From NCBI RefSeq assembly GCF_000214595.1, contig NZ_AFIG01000003.1, forward strand, positions 761,288-825,287: a stretch of DNA of 64,000 bases, given 5' to 3'. How positions within the stretch are numbered: the first letter of the stretch is position 1; the number at the start of each line of letters is the position of its first letter. A model generated the notes under the pieces. The model ran no database searches, had not been told where the DNA came from, and worked only from the letters and a program-made list of their open reading frames with translations. This stretch comes from Methylophaga thalassica MP (GTDB lineage: Bacteria; Pseudomonadota; Gammaproteobacteria; Nitrosococcales; Methylophagaceae). Of the stretch, positions 27,418 to 36,796 are shown in pieces. A program made the position numbers and the translations under genes.

Positions 27418-28053
27418 ATGGCTGAAATCCAAATGGCTCTTGACTCATTGGACTTTGACGCAACAATGGCTCTGGCTGAACAAGTAGCGCCATATGTCGA
27501 TATCCTTGAAATCGGTACACCTTGTATTAAATACAACGGTTTGAAACTGGTTAAAGCATTGAAAGCAGCTCACCCAGACAAAAAAATTCTGGTTGACCTG
27601 AAAACAATGGACGCTGGTGAATACGAAGCAACTCCTTTCTTTGAAGCTGGTGGTGACATCACTACAGTTTTAGGTGCTTCTGACATGGCTACAATGAAAG
27701 GCGTTATCAAAGCAGCTAACGCTAACAACGCTGAAGCTCAAATCGATTTAATCGGTGTTGAAGATAAAGCTGCTGTAGCTAAAGAAGCTGCTGCTAACGG
27801 TGCACACATCATCGGTGTTCACACTGGTCTTGACGCACAAGCTGCAGGTCAAACACCTTTTGAAGATCTTAAAACTATCGCTGGTTTAGGTCTGAACGTT
27901 AAAGTTTCTGTTGCTGGTGGTATCAACAAAGATACAATCCAAAGCACAGTTCAAGCTGGTGCTGACATCGTTGTTGTTGGTGCGGCTATCTACGGCGCTC
28001 CATCTCCAGCTGAATCTGCAAAAGAACTGCGTGCATTAGTTGACGCAGCATAA
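27418..28053 (+). CDS. hps: 3-hexulose-6-phosphate synthase, copy 2
   Basis: The second formaldehyde-fixing synthase, 211 residues, collinear with copy 1 but starting MAEIQMALDSLDFD. It keeps VDLKTMDAGEYEATPF, IIGVHTGLDAQAAGQTPF and VVVGAAIYGA. This copy is followed 11 bases later by its partner isomerase, so it is probably the operon form, while copy 1 is a stand-alone gene. Between the TAGGAG and the true ATG lies an out-of-frame ATG-TAA. Several blocks of DNA are identical with copy 1, compatible with a recent duplication or gene conversion. Confidence 0.96.
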   Translation: MAEIQMALDSLDFDATMALAEQVAPYVDILEIGTPCIKYNGLKLVKALKAAHPDKKILVDLKTMDAGEYEATPFFEAGGDITTVLGASDMATMKGVIKAANANNAEAQIDLIGVEDKAAVAKEAAANGAHIIGVHTGLDAQAAGQTPFEDLKTIAGLGLNVKVSVAGGINKDTIQSTVQAGADIVVVGAAIYGAPSPAESAKELRALVDAA

Positions 28054-28064
28054 GGATTAGAAAA

Positions 28065-28604
28065 ATGACAATGCATCGTGATCTAGTTGTAAACAAAATC
28101 ACTGATATTTTAGGGGCTACTGACAGTTCTCTTGAAGCTGAATTCGTTGCTATGTGTGATGATGCTAAACGCATCTTCATTACAGGTGCCGGACGTTCAC
28201 GTCTTGTTGGTAACTTCCTGGGTATGAGGTTGATGCATAGTGGTTACACCGTATACGTTCAAGGTGAAATCAGCACACCTAGCATCCGTGAAGGCGATTT
28301 ATTAATCGTTATCTCAGGTTCAGGTGAAACAACTCAGTTGGTTTCATTCGCGAACAAAGCTAAATCAGAGAACGCAAAAGTAGTATTAATCTGCTCAAAA
28401 GCAAGTTCAACGATTGGTGATATAGCGGACAAAACAATTCAAATTGGTAACGATGATAGCTTTGCTCCTACTAAGGGCATGCCTATGGGTACTATGTTTG
28501 AATTATCGACATTGATTTTCTTGGAAGCCATCGTTTCTCATCTTATCCATGAGAAAGGTATTCCAGAAGAAGAAATGCGATACAGACACGCTAATATGGA
28601 ATAA
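28065..28604 (+). CDS. hxlB: 6-phospho-3-hexuloisomerase
   Basis: Converts 3-hexulose 6-phosphate into fructose 6-phosphate, the second step of formaldehyde fixation. The 179-residue protein is a single SIS domain with FITGAGRSRLVG, LIVISGSGETTQLV and the C-terminal helix ending IPEEEMRYRHANME, which carries the family's catalytic-site residues from the neighbouring subunit. It lies 11 bases after hps2 with AAGGATTAGAAAA as its ribosome-binding region, clearly in one operon. Confidence 0.96.
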   Translation: MTMHRDLVVNKITDILGATDSSLEAEFVAMCDDAKRIFITGAGRSRLVGNFLGMRLMHSGYTVYVQGEISTPSIREGDLLIVISGSGETTQLVSFANKAKSENAKVVLICSKASSTIGDIADKTIQIGNDDSFAPTKGMPMGTMFELSTLIFLEAIVSHLIHEKGIPEEEMRYRHANME

Positions 28605-28631
28605 TCACTTTTCCTTAGCAGTAAAAAAAGA

Positions 28632-28663
28632 AACGGGTAACTTTCGGGTTACCCGTTTTTTTT
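28632..28663 (+). terminator. Intrinsic terminator after phi
   Basis: AACGGGTAAC (28632-28641) pairs with GTTACCCGTT (28648-28657) around TTTCGG, followed by a T run to 28663. It ends the hps2-phi transcript. Confidence 0.95.
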
Positions 28664-28749
28664 ATGTCTACAGTTCAGATAGAGCTTATATCTCTGACGC
28701 TGTATAATGCTCTGATACTTATAACTCACTAATCGGTTTTAATAGAGAT

Positions 28750-30159
28750 ATGTCAGCAAAAACACTTTACGATAAGCTTTGGGATCAACATGTCGTTCGC
28801 TCTGAGTCAGATGGCACTACAGCTTTACTGTATATCGATCGCCATCTTGTTCATGAAGTGACATCACCGCAAGCCTTTGAAGGCCTGCGTTTAGCTGACC
28901 GTAAACCCTATCGCCTAAACTCTATTTTAGCGACACCGGATCATAATGTTCCTACTTCACATCGCGAGCAAGGTATTGCTGATCCTATTTCACGTTTACA
29001 AGTAGATACGCTCGATAGCAACTGTGTCGAATTTGGTATCACTGAATTTGGATTAAATGATTTACGACAAGGTATTGTGCATGTTGTTGGCCCTGAGCAA
29101 GGCGCAACACTGCCTGGTATGACGGTAGTTTGCGGTGACTCTCACACTTCAACACACGGTGCTTTTGGTGCTTTAGCTTTTGGTATTGGTACTTCCGAAG
29201 TTGAGCACGTTATGGCCACCCAATGTCTGATTCAACGTAAGTCCAAAAATATGCAAGTGCGCGTTGAAGGTCAGGTTAAACCCGGCATCACAGCCAAAGA
29301 CATTGTCCTTGCTATCATTGGAGAAATTGGCACTGCTGGTGGAACAGGCTATGCCATCGAATTTGCCGGTGAAGCGATTCAGGCCTTAAGTATGGAAGGT
29401 CGCATGACCGTCTGTAATATGACCATTGAAGCTGGCGCCCGCGCAGGTATGATTGCGGTTGACGATACCACCATCAACTATCTGAAAGATCGTCCTTTCT
29501 CGCCATCTGGTGAAAACTGGGAGAAAGCGGTTAAAGCATGGCGTGAATTACACTCTGATGATGGCGCCCATTTTGATAAAGTCGTCGTACTGAAAGCAGA
29601 AGATATCAAACCTCAAGTCACATGGGGCACGTCGCCGGAAATGGTTGTATCGGTTGATTCGGCTATTCCTGATCCCGTCAAGGAATCAGATGCAGTAAAA
29701 CGCAATGGCATGGAAAAAGCACTTAAATATATGGGCCTACAAGCCAACCAAGCGATTACTGACATTTATCTGGACCGTGTGTTTATTGGTTCTTGCACAA
29801 ATTCACGTATCGAAGACTTACGTGAGGCAGCGGAGGCCATCCAAGGTGGAAAGGTCGCTGCCAGCGTCAAACAAGCTATGGTTGTTCCAGGCTCAGGTTT
29901 AGTCAAACAACAAGCTGAGCAAGAAGGTTTAGATAAAATTTTTATCGAAGCGGGATTTGAATGGCGTGATCCTGGCTGTTCCATGTGCCTGGCCATGAAT
30001 GCGGATCGTCTTGAAGCAGGTGAACATTGTGCCTCGACATCTAACCGTAATTTTGAAGGACGTCAGGGTCAAGGTGGCAGAACGCATCTTGTCAGTCCAG
30101 CAATGGCTGCGGCAGCTGCAATCGCAGGTCACTTTGTTGATATCACACAAAACCTATGA
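28750..30159 (+). CDS. leuC: 3-isopropylmalate dehydratase large subunit
   Basis: Aconitase-family enzyme of leucine synthesis. The 469-residue protein carries the three [4Fe-4S] cysteines: one in [14 protein letters not shown] and two in [11 protein letters not shown]. Other family marks are [19 protein letters not shown] and [15 protein letters not shown]. LeuC needs LeuD, but the next gene is prmB, overlapping by four bases, and no leuD is in the window. The complex must therefore draw LeuD from elsewhere. A TATAAT at 28703-28708 with a poor -35 may be the promoter. Confidence 0.96.
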   Translation: MSAKTLYDKLWDQHVVRSESDGTTALLYIDRHLVHEVTSPQAFEGLRLADRKPYRLNSILATPDHNVPTSHREQGIADPISRLQVDTLDSNCVEFGITEFGLNDLRQGIVHVVGPEQGATLPGMTVVCGDSHTSTHGAFGALAFGIGTSEVEHVMATQCLIQRKSKNMQVRVEGQVKPGITAKDIVLAIIGEIGTAGGTGYAIEFAGEAIQALSMEGRMTVCNMTIEAGARAGMIAVDDTTINYLKDRPFSPSGENWEKAVKAWRELHSDDGAHFDKVVVLKAEDIKPQVTWGTSPEMVVSVDSAIPDPVKESDAVKRNGMEKALKYMGLQANQAITDIYLDRVFIGSCTNSRIEDLREAAEAIQGGKVAASVKQAMVVPGSGLVKQQAEQEGLDKIFIEAGFEWRDPGCSMCLAMNADRLEAGEHCASTSNRNFEGRQGQGGRTHLVSPAMAAAAAIAGHFVDITQNL

Positions 30160-31082
30160 TTGATTATTTGGCTGTTCAATCTGAATTAAACACTTTTCGT
30201 GATTTTTTACGATGGTCAACATCCCGCTTCAATGAAGCGGGATTATTTTTTGGCCATGGTAATGAAGACGCTTTTAATGAGGCATCGCAGCTCATACTGA
30301 GTGTTTTACACTTGCCTGTAGACGCCTTACCTGAAGTCTTTTTAGATGCCAGACTGACCCAAGATGAAAAGCGTGCATTGCTTATTGCCATTGAAAAACG
30401 CGTTGAAAAGCGTATTCCCTTACCGTACCTGACAAATGAAGCCTGGTTTGCAGGCCTACCATTCTTTGTCGATGAGCGAGTTCTTATCCCCCGCTCGCCT
30501 TTTGCAGAGCTGATAGAAGCGCAATTCCAACCATGGCTTAGTGAGCCTGACTCGGTATTCACTATTTTGGATATGTGTACAGGAAGTGCTTGTATTGCTA
30601 TTGCGTTAGCCATGGCTTTTGAACAAGCGGAAGTGACAGCGAGTGATATCAGCACAGATGCCCTTGCTGTAGCAGAAATAAACCGCAAGAAACATGGATT
30701 AGAGGACCACTTACACCTTATTCAATCAGATATCTGGCAAGCTTTTCCAGCTGACGCAAAATACGATTTGATCGTGAGCAATCCCCCTTACGTCGGGGCT
30801 GATGAAATGGCCTCTATTCCAGAAGAGTACCGGCATGAACCGGTCTCAGCTCTCGAAGCCGAGGATAATGGACTGGCCTTAGTAGAAAAAATCCTGCTTG
30901 GGGCCGCAGAGCACATGACCGACCAAGGTTTATTATTCGTTGAAGTGGGCAATACCGATTTGGCGGTCGATGATAAATGGCCTGATATCGCGTTTACATG
31001 GCTGGAATTAGAAAACGGTGGTCATGGCATATTTATGCTGGATAAAGCCGCATGTGAACTATTTAAGCAGCGTTATGGCTAA
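30156..31082 (+). CDS. prmB: Ribosomal protein uL3 glutamine methyltransferase
   Basis: Methylates a Gln of ribosomal protein L3 during 50S assembly. The 308-residue product has an N-terminal helical substrate domain with [18 protein letters not shown] and [13 protein letters not shown], then a Rossmann SAM-binding domain with [16 protein letters not shown] and the catalytic NPPYV motif in [13 protein letters not shown]. The RSPFAEL segment and order favour PrmB over PrmC. Its ATG overlaps the leuC stop (ATGA), so it is coupled to leuC; aroC, its usual neighbour, is at 47 kb instead. The end overlaps the convergent GGDEF gene by four bases. Confidence 0.93.
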   Translation: MIDYLAVQSELNTFRDFLRWSTSRFNEAGLFFGHGNEDAFNEASQLILSVLHLPVDALPEVFLDARLTQDEKRALLIAIEKRVEKRIPLPYLTNEAWFAGLPFFVDERVLIPRSPFAELIEAQFQPWLSEPDSVFTILDMCTGSACIAIALAMAFEQAEVTASDISTDALAVAEINRKKHGLEDHLHLIQSDIWQAFPADAKYDLIVSNPPYVGADEMASIPEEYRHEPVSALEAEDNGLALVEKILLGAAEHMTDQGLLFVEVGNTDLAVDDKWPDIAFTWLELENGGHGIFMLDKAACELFKQRYG

Positions 31083-32392
31083 TCATTATCACTTAATTCA
31101 GGCACGACCTCAGACTCAACATAAACTCTGACACAATTTCGACCCGCCATTTTAGCCTGATACATGGCTTTATCTGCTAACTCGAATAAGCTATTTAGAT
31201 TATCATTGTCTGCCTGCCTTAATTGGGCAATGCCAATACTTACCGTTACTTCCAAATTGGCAGGTTTTAACTTATTGAGGCGCTGTACCATTCGTTCCAT
31301 CATATTTTTTGCCGATACCAGATCACACTCCGGCAATAAAAGCACCAACTCATCTCCTGCCCATCTGGCAACCAGATCCACATCACGTACATGGCGTTTC
31401 ATCCACGAACCCAGCTCAGATAACATCTGGTCTCCCCGCTCAAATCCATGACGCTCATTAATATCTTTCAGATGATCAATATCAATGACAGCAAGAGATA
31501 AGCAACGATTAAACCGATAAGCTTCACTGAAATATTTACTCGCGAACTCTCTCAGAGCGTGCCGATTAAACAATCCCGTCGTTTCATCCAGCATGGCAAG
31601 ACTATGCAAAGACTTTTGTTGTGTACGAAGCTCCTGCGTTGTTTGATAACTGGTTATATGATTGAAAACGCGCTGTCTCAATTCTTCTCGCACAATCGGT
31701 TTCGACACATAATCATTAACACCGAGATGGAATAATTCGATCTTACGGGACATATTATCGAAACCTGATGTCGCGATAATCGGCACATTACTATATTCAC
31801 TCTGCATACGCCGGATTTTACGCACTAAGGTGATACCACTCATACTGCCTTCAAGCATAATGTCAGTGATAACCAGATCGTAGTCCCCACCTTTAAACGC
31901 TTCCCATGCACTCTCAGCATAGTTATAAGCGTCTACATCAAGTCCCATATCTGTTAATAAGTCGATGATAATGGTTTGCAAAACCCGGGAATCTTCAATA
32001 AATAACACCCGACCACTTAATTGTCGCGACTCTCGCTGGCTCAGACGAGATAGATAAGTATCCATTTCAGCCATATCATTTTTGCTGAAAATATCGGTAG
32101 CACCAGCCAATAAGGCTTGTTTGAGAATTTTAGAATTGTCATGTTCTGTTAAGACCAGCAAGGTGGCAAAATCATAACCACTTAGAGCTCTTAGCTGACT
32201 ACAGAATTCACTGCTGGCATAGTCGGGTAAGTTATCAGAGCAACAAACTAAACGATACCTCGCTTGAGCAGCCTTGCCTAAGCCATCAGCTCCACTCTCT
32301 GCTGTCTCAACATTAAAACCAGCAGACTCTAATAAATCGATCATATGCTCACAAAACATTGGTGAGCTATCTATAACTAACGCGTTTAGCAT
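31079..32392 (-). CDS. Response regulator with two receiver domains and GGDEF
   Basis: A 437-residue REC-REC-GGDEF protein, PleD-like in plan. The first receiver (1-120) seems inactive: the phospho-Asp position is Ser (CCSDNLPD where LLDxNLPD is usual) and the acidic pair is Asp-Ser (VIDSSPM). The second receiver (about 127-245) is intact, with FIEDSR, ITDIML and YVSKP. The diguanylate cyclase domain (about 265-425) keeps FNRHAL, DIDHLKDINERHG and RWAGDELVLLL, where the signature reads AGDEL rather than GGDEF. It probably makes cyclic di-GMP, as AGDE variants can be active, but this is not certain. Its partner kinase is unknown. Confidence 0.92.
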   Translation of the reverse strand: MLNALVIDSSPMFCEHMIDLLESAGFNVETAESGADGLGKAAQARYRLVCCSDNLPDYASSEFCSQLRALSGYDFATLLVLTEHDNSKILKQALLAGATDIFSKNDMAEMDTYLSRLSQRESRQLSGRVLFIEDSRVLQTIIIDLLTDMGLDVDAYNYAESAWEAFKGGDYDLVITDIMLEGSMSGITLVRKIRRMQSEYSNVPIIATSGFDNMSRKIELFHLGVNDYVSKPIVREELRQRVFNHITSYQTTQELRTQQKSLHSLAMLDETTGLFNRHALREFASKYFSEAYRFNRCLSLAVIDIDHLKDINERHGFERGDQMLSELGSWMKRHVRDVDLVARWAGDELVLLLPECDLVSAKNMMERMVQRLNKLKPANLEVTVSIGIAQLRQADNDNLNSLFELADKAMYQAKMAGRNCVRVYVESEVVPELSDND

Positions 32393-32452
32393 ATTTCTCT
32401 AAATTCCCGAGTAATACAAATTAATCCATTAATTTTTTATGCAACGTTACCA

Positions 32453-33124
32453 TCAAATGCACGCCTTCGCGAGTAAGCGCTTAGTAAAAGTTGTTCTCAG
32501 ATAAAACCCTCTTGGATTCATCAAAATAGTTTCGCCTGAAATATCGGAGCTTTTTGCCAAGATACGACTATGAGCCGCTTTCGGTCTAACCTGTAAATAC
32601 TGGCCTTCCCTTGCCGTTAGCTCTGACTGTTCACCTAGCGCTAACCGGTCCATTAACTCTTCCCAGTCAGCCTTTAAAATTTCTTCTTCAATCTGATCTG
32701 GCTGCCATAACCAACCCGCGCCGATATAGCGTTCAGCAAGTGGAATGGACGACTCCGCCTCAACCGGAAGCCAAAGCACATGTGATAGCTTTCGTTTGAC
32801 CCAGCTTTCCTGCCATGTCAGCGCTTCGTATTCACTCAATGACACTGTACAAACATACGTCGACTCTTTAGGTTCACCATGCGCGTTTAATGGTAATGTT
32901 TTCAGCTCAATACCTAGTGAAATAAAGTCTGGCTCTGCCTGATTGCCCGCATCAGCACCAAGATAGGATTCTAATAGCTGACCAACCCAGCCTTTATTTC
33001 TCAACAAATCTGCAGGCACCCGACACCCTACCTCTTGAGCAATCTGTCCTAGGCTTTTTCCAGCTATGTGATGACAACGTTGCATCAGGTCATCGATTGA
33101 TTGTGGAGCAGAATTTCTAACCAT
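32453..33124 (-). CDS. mutH: DNA mismatch repair endonuclease MutH
   Basis: Nicks the unmethylated strand at hemimethylated GATC sites after MutS and MutL call a mismatch. The 223-residue protein shows the Sau3AI/MutH fold, with the active-site series GWVGQLLESYLG, PDFISLGIELKTLP (the D...ExK catalytic triad) and a conserved C-terminal stretch MNPRGFYLRTTFTKRLLA that contacts DNA. Its presence implies Dam methylation in this organism and matches the MutL of this window, which lacks its own endonuclease motif. No mutS or dam gene is in view. Confidence 0.95.
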   Translation of the reverse strand: MVRNSAPQSIDDLMQRCHHIAGKSLGQIAQEVGCRVPADLLRNKGWVGQLLESYLGADAGNQAEPDFISLGIELKTLPLNAHGEPKESTYVCTVSLSEYEALTWQESWVKRKLSHVLWLPVEAESSIPLAERYIGAGWLWQPDQIEEEILKADWEELMDRLALGEQSELTAREGQYLQVRPKAAHSRILAKSSDISGETILMNPRGFYLRTTFTKRLLAKACI

Positions 33125-33194
33125 CGTTTTACCAAATTTTCATCTTGCTGCAGGCATGATAACCTAGCCACCTTTATCACGCTTGAGAGAGACA

Positions 33195-34109
33195 GTGAAA
33201 GCATTATCTATCAAGAATCTAAGTAAAACGTATCGTAACGGATTGCATGCATTAAAGAACATTAATCTCGATGTAGAACAGGGTGATTTTTTTGCATTAC
33301 TCGGTCCCAACGGTGCGGGCAAGTCAACCACTATTGGCGTGGTTACTTCGCTAGTCACAAAAACCAGTGGCTCCATTCAAGTCTTTGACACCGATTTGGA
33401 TATCGATGCTGAGCAAGCCAAAAGTTATATAGGACTTGTGCCGCAAGAATTCAATTTCAATGGCTTTGAGCAGGTAAAGCATATTCTGGTTGCGCAGGCA
33501 GGTTATTATGGGATGCCCGCCAGCGAGGCAGAACCCAGAGCGGATGAACTACTCAAACAACTTGGACTATGGGAAAAGAGGCACACGCCTTCTCGATCAC
33601 TGTCTGGCGGTATGAAACGTCGCCTGATGATAGCCCGCGCTCTGGTTCACAATCCACGTCTGTTGATTCTGGATGAACCGACCGCAGGTGTTGATATTGA
33701 ACTGCGTCGCTCCATGTGGACATTCCTCAGAAAGATTAATGCCGAAGGCACCACCATCATTCTGACCACCCACTATTTGGAAGAAGCCGAAAGCTTATGC
33801 CGTAATATTGCGATCATTGATAAAGGCCAGATAATCGAAAATACCGATATGAAGTCTCTATTAAATCGGCTGGATAAAGAAACCTTTGTTTTGGATCTCA
33901 AACACTCGCTTCAACACCCCTTTGAGCTTGATGGCTTTGATTATCATCAGATTGATAACACCACGCTGGAAATCGAAATCCACCGAGGTGAATCACTGAA
34001 CACGGTGTTTGAACAACTGACTCAAAAAGGTATCGAAGTCACCAGTATGAAAAATAAAGTGAACCGTCTGGAAGAATTATTTCTCAACCTTGTTGAGAAG
34101 TCGGAGTAA
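33195..34109 (+). CDS. yadG: ABC-2 type exporter ATPase, YadG-like
   Basis: ATPase of a two-gene ABC exporter, 304 residues. It has Walker A LGPNGAGKSTT, VPQEFNFNGFEQV at the Q-loop, SLSGGMKRRLMIARAL and LILDEPTAGVDIELRRSMW, followed by an extra C-terminal ligand-like domain (about 220-300). It closely follows E. coli YadG throughout. The preferred start is GTG at 33195, which lines up with YadG; a TTG at 33183 is in frame. The substrate of YadGH is unknown. The permease gene follows after five bases. Confidence 0.92.
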   Translation: MKALSIKNLSKTYRNGLHALKNINLDVEQGDFFALLGPNGAGKSTTIGVVTSLVTKTSGSIQVFDTDLDIDAEQAKSYIGLVPQEFNFNGFEQVKHILVAQAGYYGMPASEAEPRADELLKQLGLWEKRHTPSRSLSGGMKRRLMIARALVHNPRLLILDEPTAGVDIELRRSMWTFLRKINAEGTTIILTTHYLEEAESLCRNIAIIDKGQIIENTDMKSLLNRLDKETFVLDLKHSLQHPFELDGFDYHQIDNTTLEIEIHRGESLNTVFEQLTQKGIEVTSMKNKVNRLEELFLNLVEKSE

Positions 34110-34114
34110 AACCT

Positions 34115-34897
34115 ATGACACCAACTCGTCACCAAAGACACTGGGTCGCGTTTTCAACCTTGCTATTTCGTGAAATCCGCCGCTTCTTCAGAATCTGGCC
34201 GCAAACGATTCTGCCACCGGCCATCACCATGACCCTGTATTTCATCATTTTCGGCAATCTGATCGGGAGTCGAATTGGGGAAATGGGTGGCTTTAGCTAT
34301 ATGGAATATATCGTACCGGGTATCATCATGATGGCCGTTATCAATAATGCCTATTCAAATGTGGCCTCTTCATTCTTCAGTGCCAAATTCCAAAATCATA
34401 TTGAAGAGCTGATTGTCGCCCCTATCCCAAATTATTTAATTCTCGCTGGTTATGTAGCCGGTGGTACAGCACGGGGCCTATGTGTGGGGATGATAGTCAC
34501 GCTAGTATCGCTTTTCTTTACGCATCTACCGGTAGAGCATATTTTTATTACCATCAGCATGGTATTTCTGAGTGCGGTTTTATTTGCGCTGGGCGGTTTT
34601 ATCAATGCAGTTTATGCACGCAGTTTTGATGAAATTGCCATCATCCCAACATTCATTCTGACCCCATTAACCTATTTGGGCGGGGTATTTTATTCGATTG
34701 ATTTATTACCCGACTTTTGGCAAAACGTGTCACTGCTAAATCCTATTTTGTACATGGTGAATGCTTTCCGCTACGGCATGTTAGGTATTTCAGATATCCC
34801 TATCATGGCGGCATTTAGCATTATTATGTTGTTTATAGTGGCCTTAACCGCATATGCCTTATATCTGTTGAAAAAAGGTACCGGGCTTAGAAACTAG
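34115..34897 (+). CDS. yadH: ABC-2 type exporter permease, YadH-like
   Basis: Membrane partner of YadG, 260 residues with about six helices. The family's amphipathic entry LLFREIRRFFRIWPQTILPP precedes the first helix, ITMTLYFIIFGNLIG. The ABC-2 permease signature appears in the segment from FILTPLTYLGGVFYSIDLLP to NPILYMVNAFRYGMLG. It forms an operon with yadG and its end overlaps that of the convergent dusA by four bases. No substrate can be proposed from the context. Confidence 0.92.
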   Translation: MTPTRHQRHWVAFSTLLFREIRRFFRIWPQTILPPAITMTLYFIIFGNLIGSRIGEMGGFSYMEYIVPGIIMMAVINNAYSNVASSFFSAKFQNHIEELIVAPIPNYLILAGYVAGGTARGLCVGMIVTLVSLFFTHLPVEHIFITISMVFLSAVLFALGGFINAVYARSFDEIAIIPTFILTPLTYLGGVFYSIDLLPDFWQNVSLLNPILYMVNAFRYGMLGISDIPIMAAFSIIMLFIVALTAYALYLLKKGTGLRN

Positions 34898-35886
34898 ACG
34901 TTATCGACCAGGCTTAGCGCTTGTTGAAGTGTATGGATGCCAGCATCGGGCAAATGGGCATTCTCACTTAAGTGCCGCCGCCAGCGACGGGCTCCAGGCT
35001 GGCCCTGAAATAAACCCAATAAATGTCGGGTGATGGATTTCAGTGGTCGGCCCTGTTTCATTCTTTGCTCGATATACGGCAACATCGCCTCAATCACTTC
35101 ATGTCTGCTCAATATATAGTCAGAACGCTGGTTAAAAATAACGTTATCCACGTCAGCTAGCAGATAGGGATCATGGTAAATCGCCCGTCCAACCATTGTG
35201 CCATCGACATGTTTCAGATGTTCCTGAACCTCCACCAAACTATGAATACCACCATTGATATCAATATGTAGCTCGGGGTAGTCCTTTTTGATTTGATAAA
35301 CGCGCTCATAATCCAGTGGCGGCACATCACGATTTTCTTTTGGACTTAATCCTTTGAGCCATGCCTTGCGCGCATGCAGAATGAAAGTTTCACAACCGGC
35401 TGCTGACACAGCATCAATAAAATCGGTCAGAAATTGATAACTATCCTGTTCATCAATCCCGAGTCGGGTTTTAACAGTGACAGGAATATTCACGGCGTTT
35501 TTCATCGCTGCCACACCCTCCGCCACTAATTGAGGTTCAGCCATTAAACACGCGCCAAAACTGCCTGACTGGACACGGTCGCTTGGGCAACCAACATTCA
35601 GATTAATTTCACTATAACCCGCATCCTCTCCCATTTTTGCACACTCAGCTAGAGCAGCAGGCTCAGAACCACCAAGTTGCAAAGCGAGAGGATATTCCGT
35701 TGCATCATGAGCTAAAAATCGTTGTCTATCGCCATGAATCAACGCCCCAGTAGTCACCATTTCCGTATAAAGCAAGGTATGTTTCGAAATGAGCCGTAAC
35801 AGATAACGAAAATCACGGTCGGTCCAATCCAGCATCGGCGCAACAGATAATTTTCTAGATTCTATAAAAGATAATGATGATGACAT
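34894..35886 (-). CDS. dusA: tRNA-dihydrouridine(20/20a) synthase
   Basis: Flavoenzyme that reduces U20 and U20a in the tRNA D-loop. The 330-residue TIM-barrel protein shows the start VAPMLDWTDRDFRYL, the catalytic Cys in NLNVGCPSDRVQSGSFGACL, the Lys/Arg flavin contact in VKTRLGID, and HARKAWLKGLSPKENR, which is specific to DusA, as is IDINGGI. A C-terminal helical tRNA-binding domain follows, with RHLLGLFQGQPGARRWRRHL. It converges on yadH with a four-base overlap. The upstream neighbour on the other strand is the YgjP-like peptidase gene. Confidence 0.96.
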   Translation of the reverse strand: MSSSLSFIESRKLSVAPMLDWTDRDFRYLLRLISKHTLLYTEMVTTGALIHGDRQRFLAHDATEYPLALQLGGSEPAALAECAKMGEDAGYSEINLNVGCPSDRVQSGSFGACLMAEPQLVAEGVAAMKNAVNIPVTVKTRLGIDEQDSYQFLTDFIDAVSAAGCETFILHARKAWLKGLSPKENRDVPPLDYERVYQIKKDYPELHIDINGGIHSLVEVQEHLKHVDGTMVGRAIYHDPYLLADVDNVIFNQRSDYILSRHEVIEAMLPYIEQRMKQGRPLKSITRHLLGLFQGQPGARRWRRHLSENAHLPDAGIHTLQQALSLVDNV

Positions 35887-35958
35887 GATTCAATTAACGT
35901 AGATTAATGGGACATTTTCTCAAATCAGCACGCAAAAATCTGCTTATAACGATTATTT

Positions 35959-36651
35959 ATGACACACACACATCCTGATGGCTTTCATTACACCATTATT
36001 CGCAGTTCACGCCGAAAGAGTATGGCGCTTGTTATCAAGCAAGGTGAGGTCATTGTGCGGATACCAGCGAAACTTGCAGTCAGCACCGCACAGCATTTTG
36101 TAGACAAAAAAAGTTACTGGATAAAACAAAAGCTTCAGCAACGGCCAGTAACACAAGAAAAAGTTTATGCCAATGGCGAGTCTTTTTTGTTTTTAGGCGA
36201 AACCTATGAATTAAAAATTCATAACTCCAGCGCTGAAAATACAATTAAGCAAGAAGACAATCTGATACAACTCTATACAAAGAAAAAAGATATGACAGCA
36301 GATGGCATTAAACGCCAGCTGGAAAAGTGGTACCGACAGCAAGCCAATACAATCCTGACATCACGATTTTTTCAATTGGCTGAAGCTCATCAATTCTCGC
36401 CTAAAAGTCTTATCGTCAAAACATACAAAGCCCGCTGGGGGAGCTGCTGCCGTTCGGGTGAGATTCAGCTCAATTGGAAGCTCGTCATGGCGCCTGAGAA
36501 AGTGATCGAGTACGTCATCCTGCATGAGCTTTGTCACCTTCATCATCACAATCATTCAGCGTCTTTTTGGCAGTTGGTGGCTGATGTTTGTCCCACATTT
36601 AGAGAGCACAAGCTGTGGCTGAGACAAAATGGAGACAGATTAACCCTCTAG
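35959..36651 (+). CDS. YgjP-like metallopeptidase domain protein
   Basis: A 230-residue protein of the YgjP/DUF45 (M48-related) family. The zinc site is HELCHLHHHNHSASFW, with the HExxH-type helix here written HELCH, and the family motif KARWGSCCRSGEIQLNWKL lies just before it. The N-terminal half is a beta-rich domain with RKSMALVIKQGEVIVRIP. No signal peptide is present, so it is cytoplasmic. Substrates of this family are not established; some members lie beside restriction or helicase genes, but none is seen here. It ends about 70 bases before the metK leader begins. Confidence 0.9.
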   Translation: MTHTHPDGFHYTIIRSSRRKSMALVIKQGEVIVRIPAKLAVSTAQHFVDKKSYWIKQKLQQRPVTQEKVYANGESFLFLGETYELKIHNSSAENTIKQEDNLIQLYTKKKDMTADGIKRQLEKWYRQQANTILTSRFFQLAEAHQFSPKSLIVKTYKARWGSCCRSGEIQLNWKLVMAPEKVIEYVILHELCHLHHHNHSASFWQLVADVCPTFREHKLWLRQNGDRLTL

Positions 36652-36688
36652 GCCGCGCGCTGTGACGATTTTGTGAAGATAAATAAGC

Positions 36689-36716
36689 TTGAAAAATTCT
36701 CTATATAGATTAATAT
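36689..36716 (+). promoter_or_regulatory. Probable promoter of the metK-ahcY operon
   Basis: TTGAAA (36689-36694) and TAATAT (36711-36716) with a 16-base spacer. The sites are only fair matches, but the predicted start near 36723 coincides with the first base of the riboswitch, which supports them. Confidence 0.55.
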
Positions 36717-36724
36717 GTCCTTTC

Positions 36725-36796
36725 GAATAAGGAACGCTGCAACAGGTCATTCACCTGCTAGGCTTATTCAATACTTAATTATTTAAACTGCGTTCA
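36725..36796 (+). ncRNA. S-adenosylhomocysteine (SAH) riboswitch
   Basis: The structure fits the SAH riboswitch class. P1 pairs GAATAAG (36725-36731) with CTTATTC (36763-36769). The core holds GGAACGCTGCAAC, then the P2 hairpin CAGGT/ACCTG (36743-36757), then GCTAGGC. A pseudoknot pairs GAACGC (36732-36737) perfectly with GCGTTC (36790-36795) after an AT-rich linker. The conserved bases of known SAH aptamers (AGGAnCGCTGCAA, GCnAGGCT, AAnnGCGnTCA) are present. In known cases SAH binding turns expression on. Here it stands before metK, with ahcY second. Confidence 0.88.

Noticed and set aside
30176..30688. A 170-codon minus-strand frame inside prmB
   Set aside because: It is a shadow of the prmB frame with low-complexity Ser/Lys content and no ribosome-binding site.
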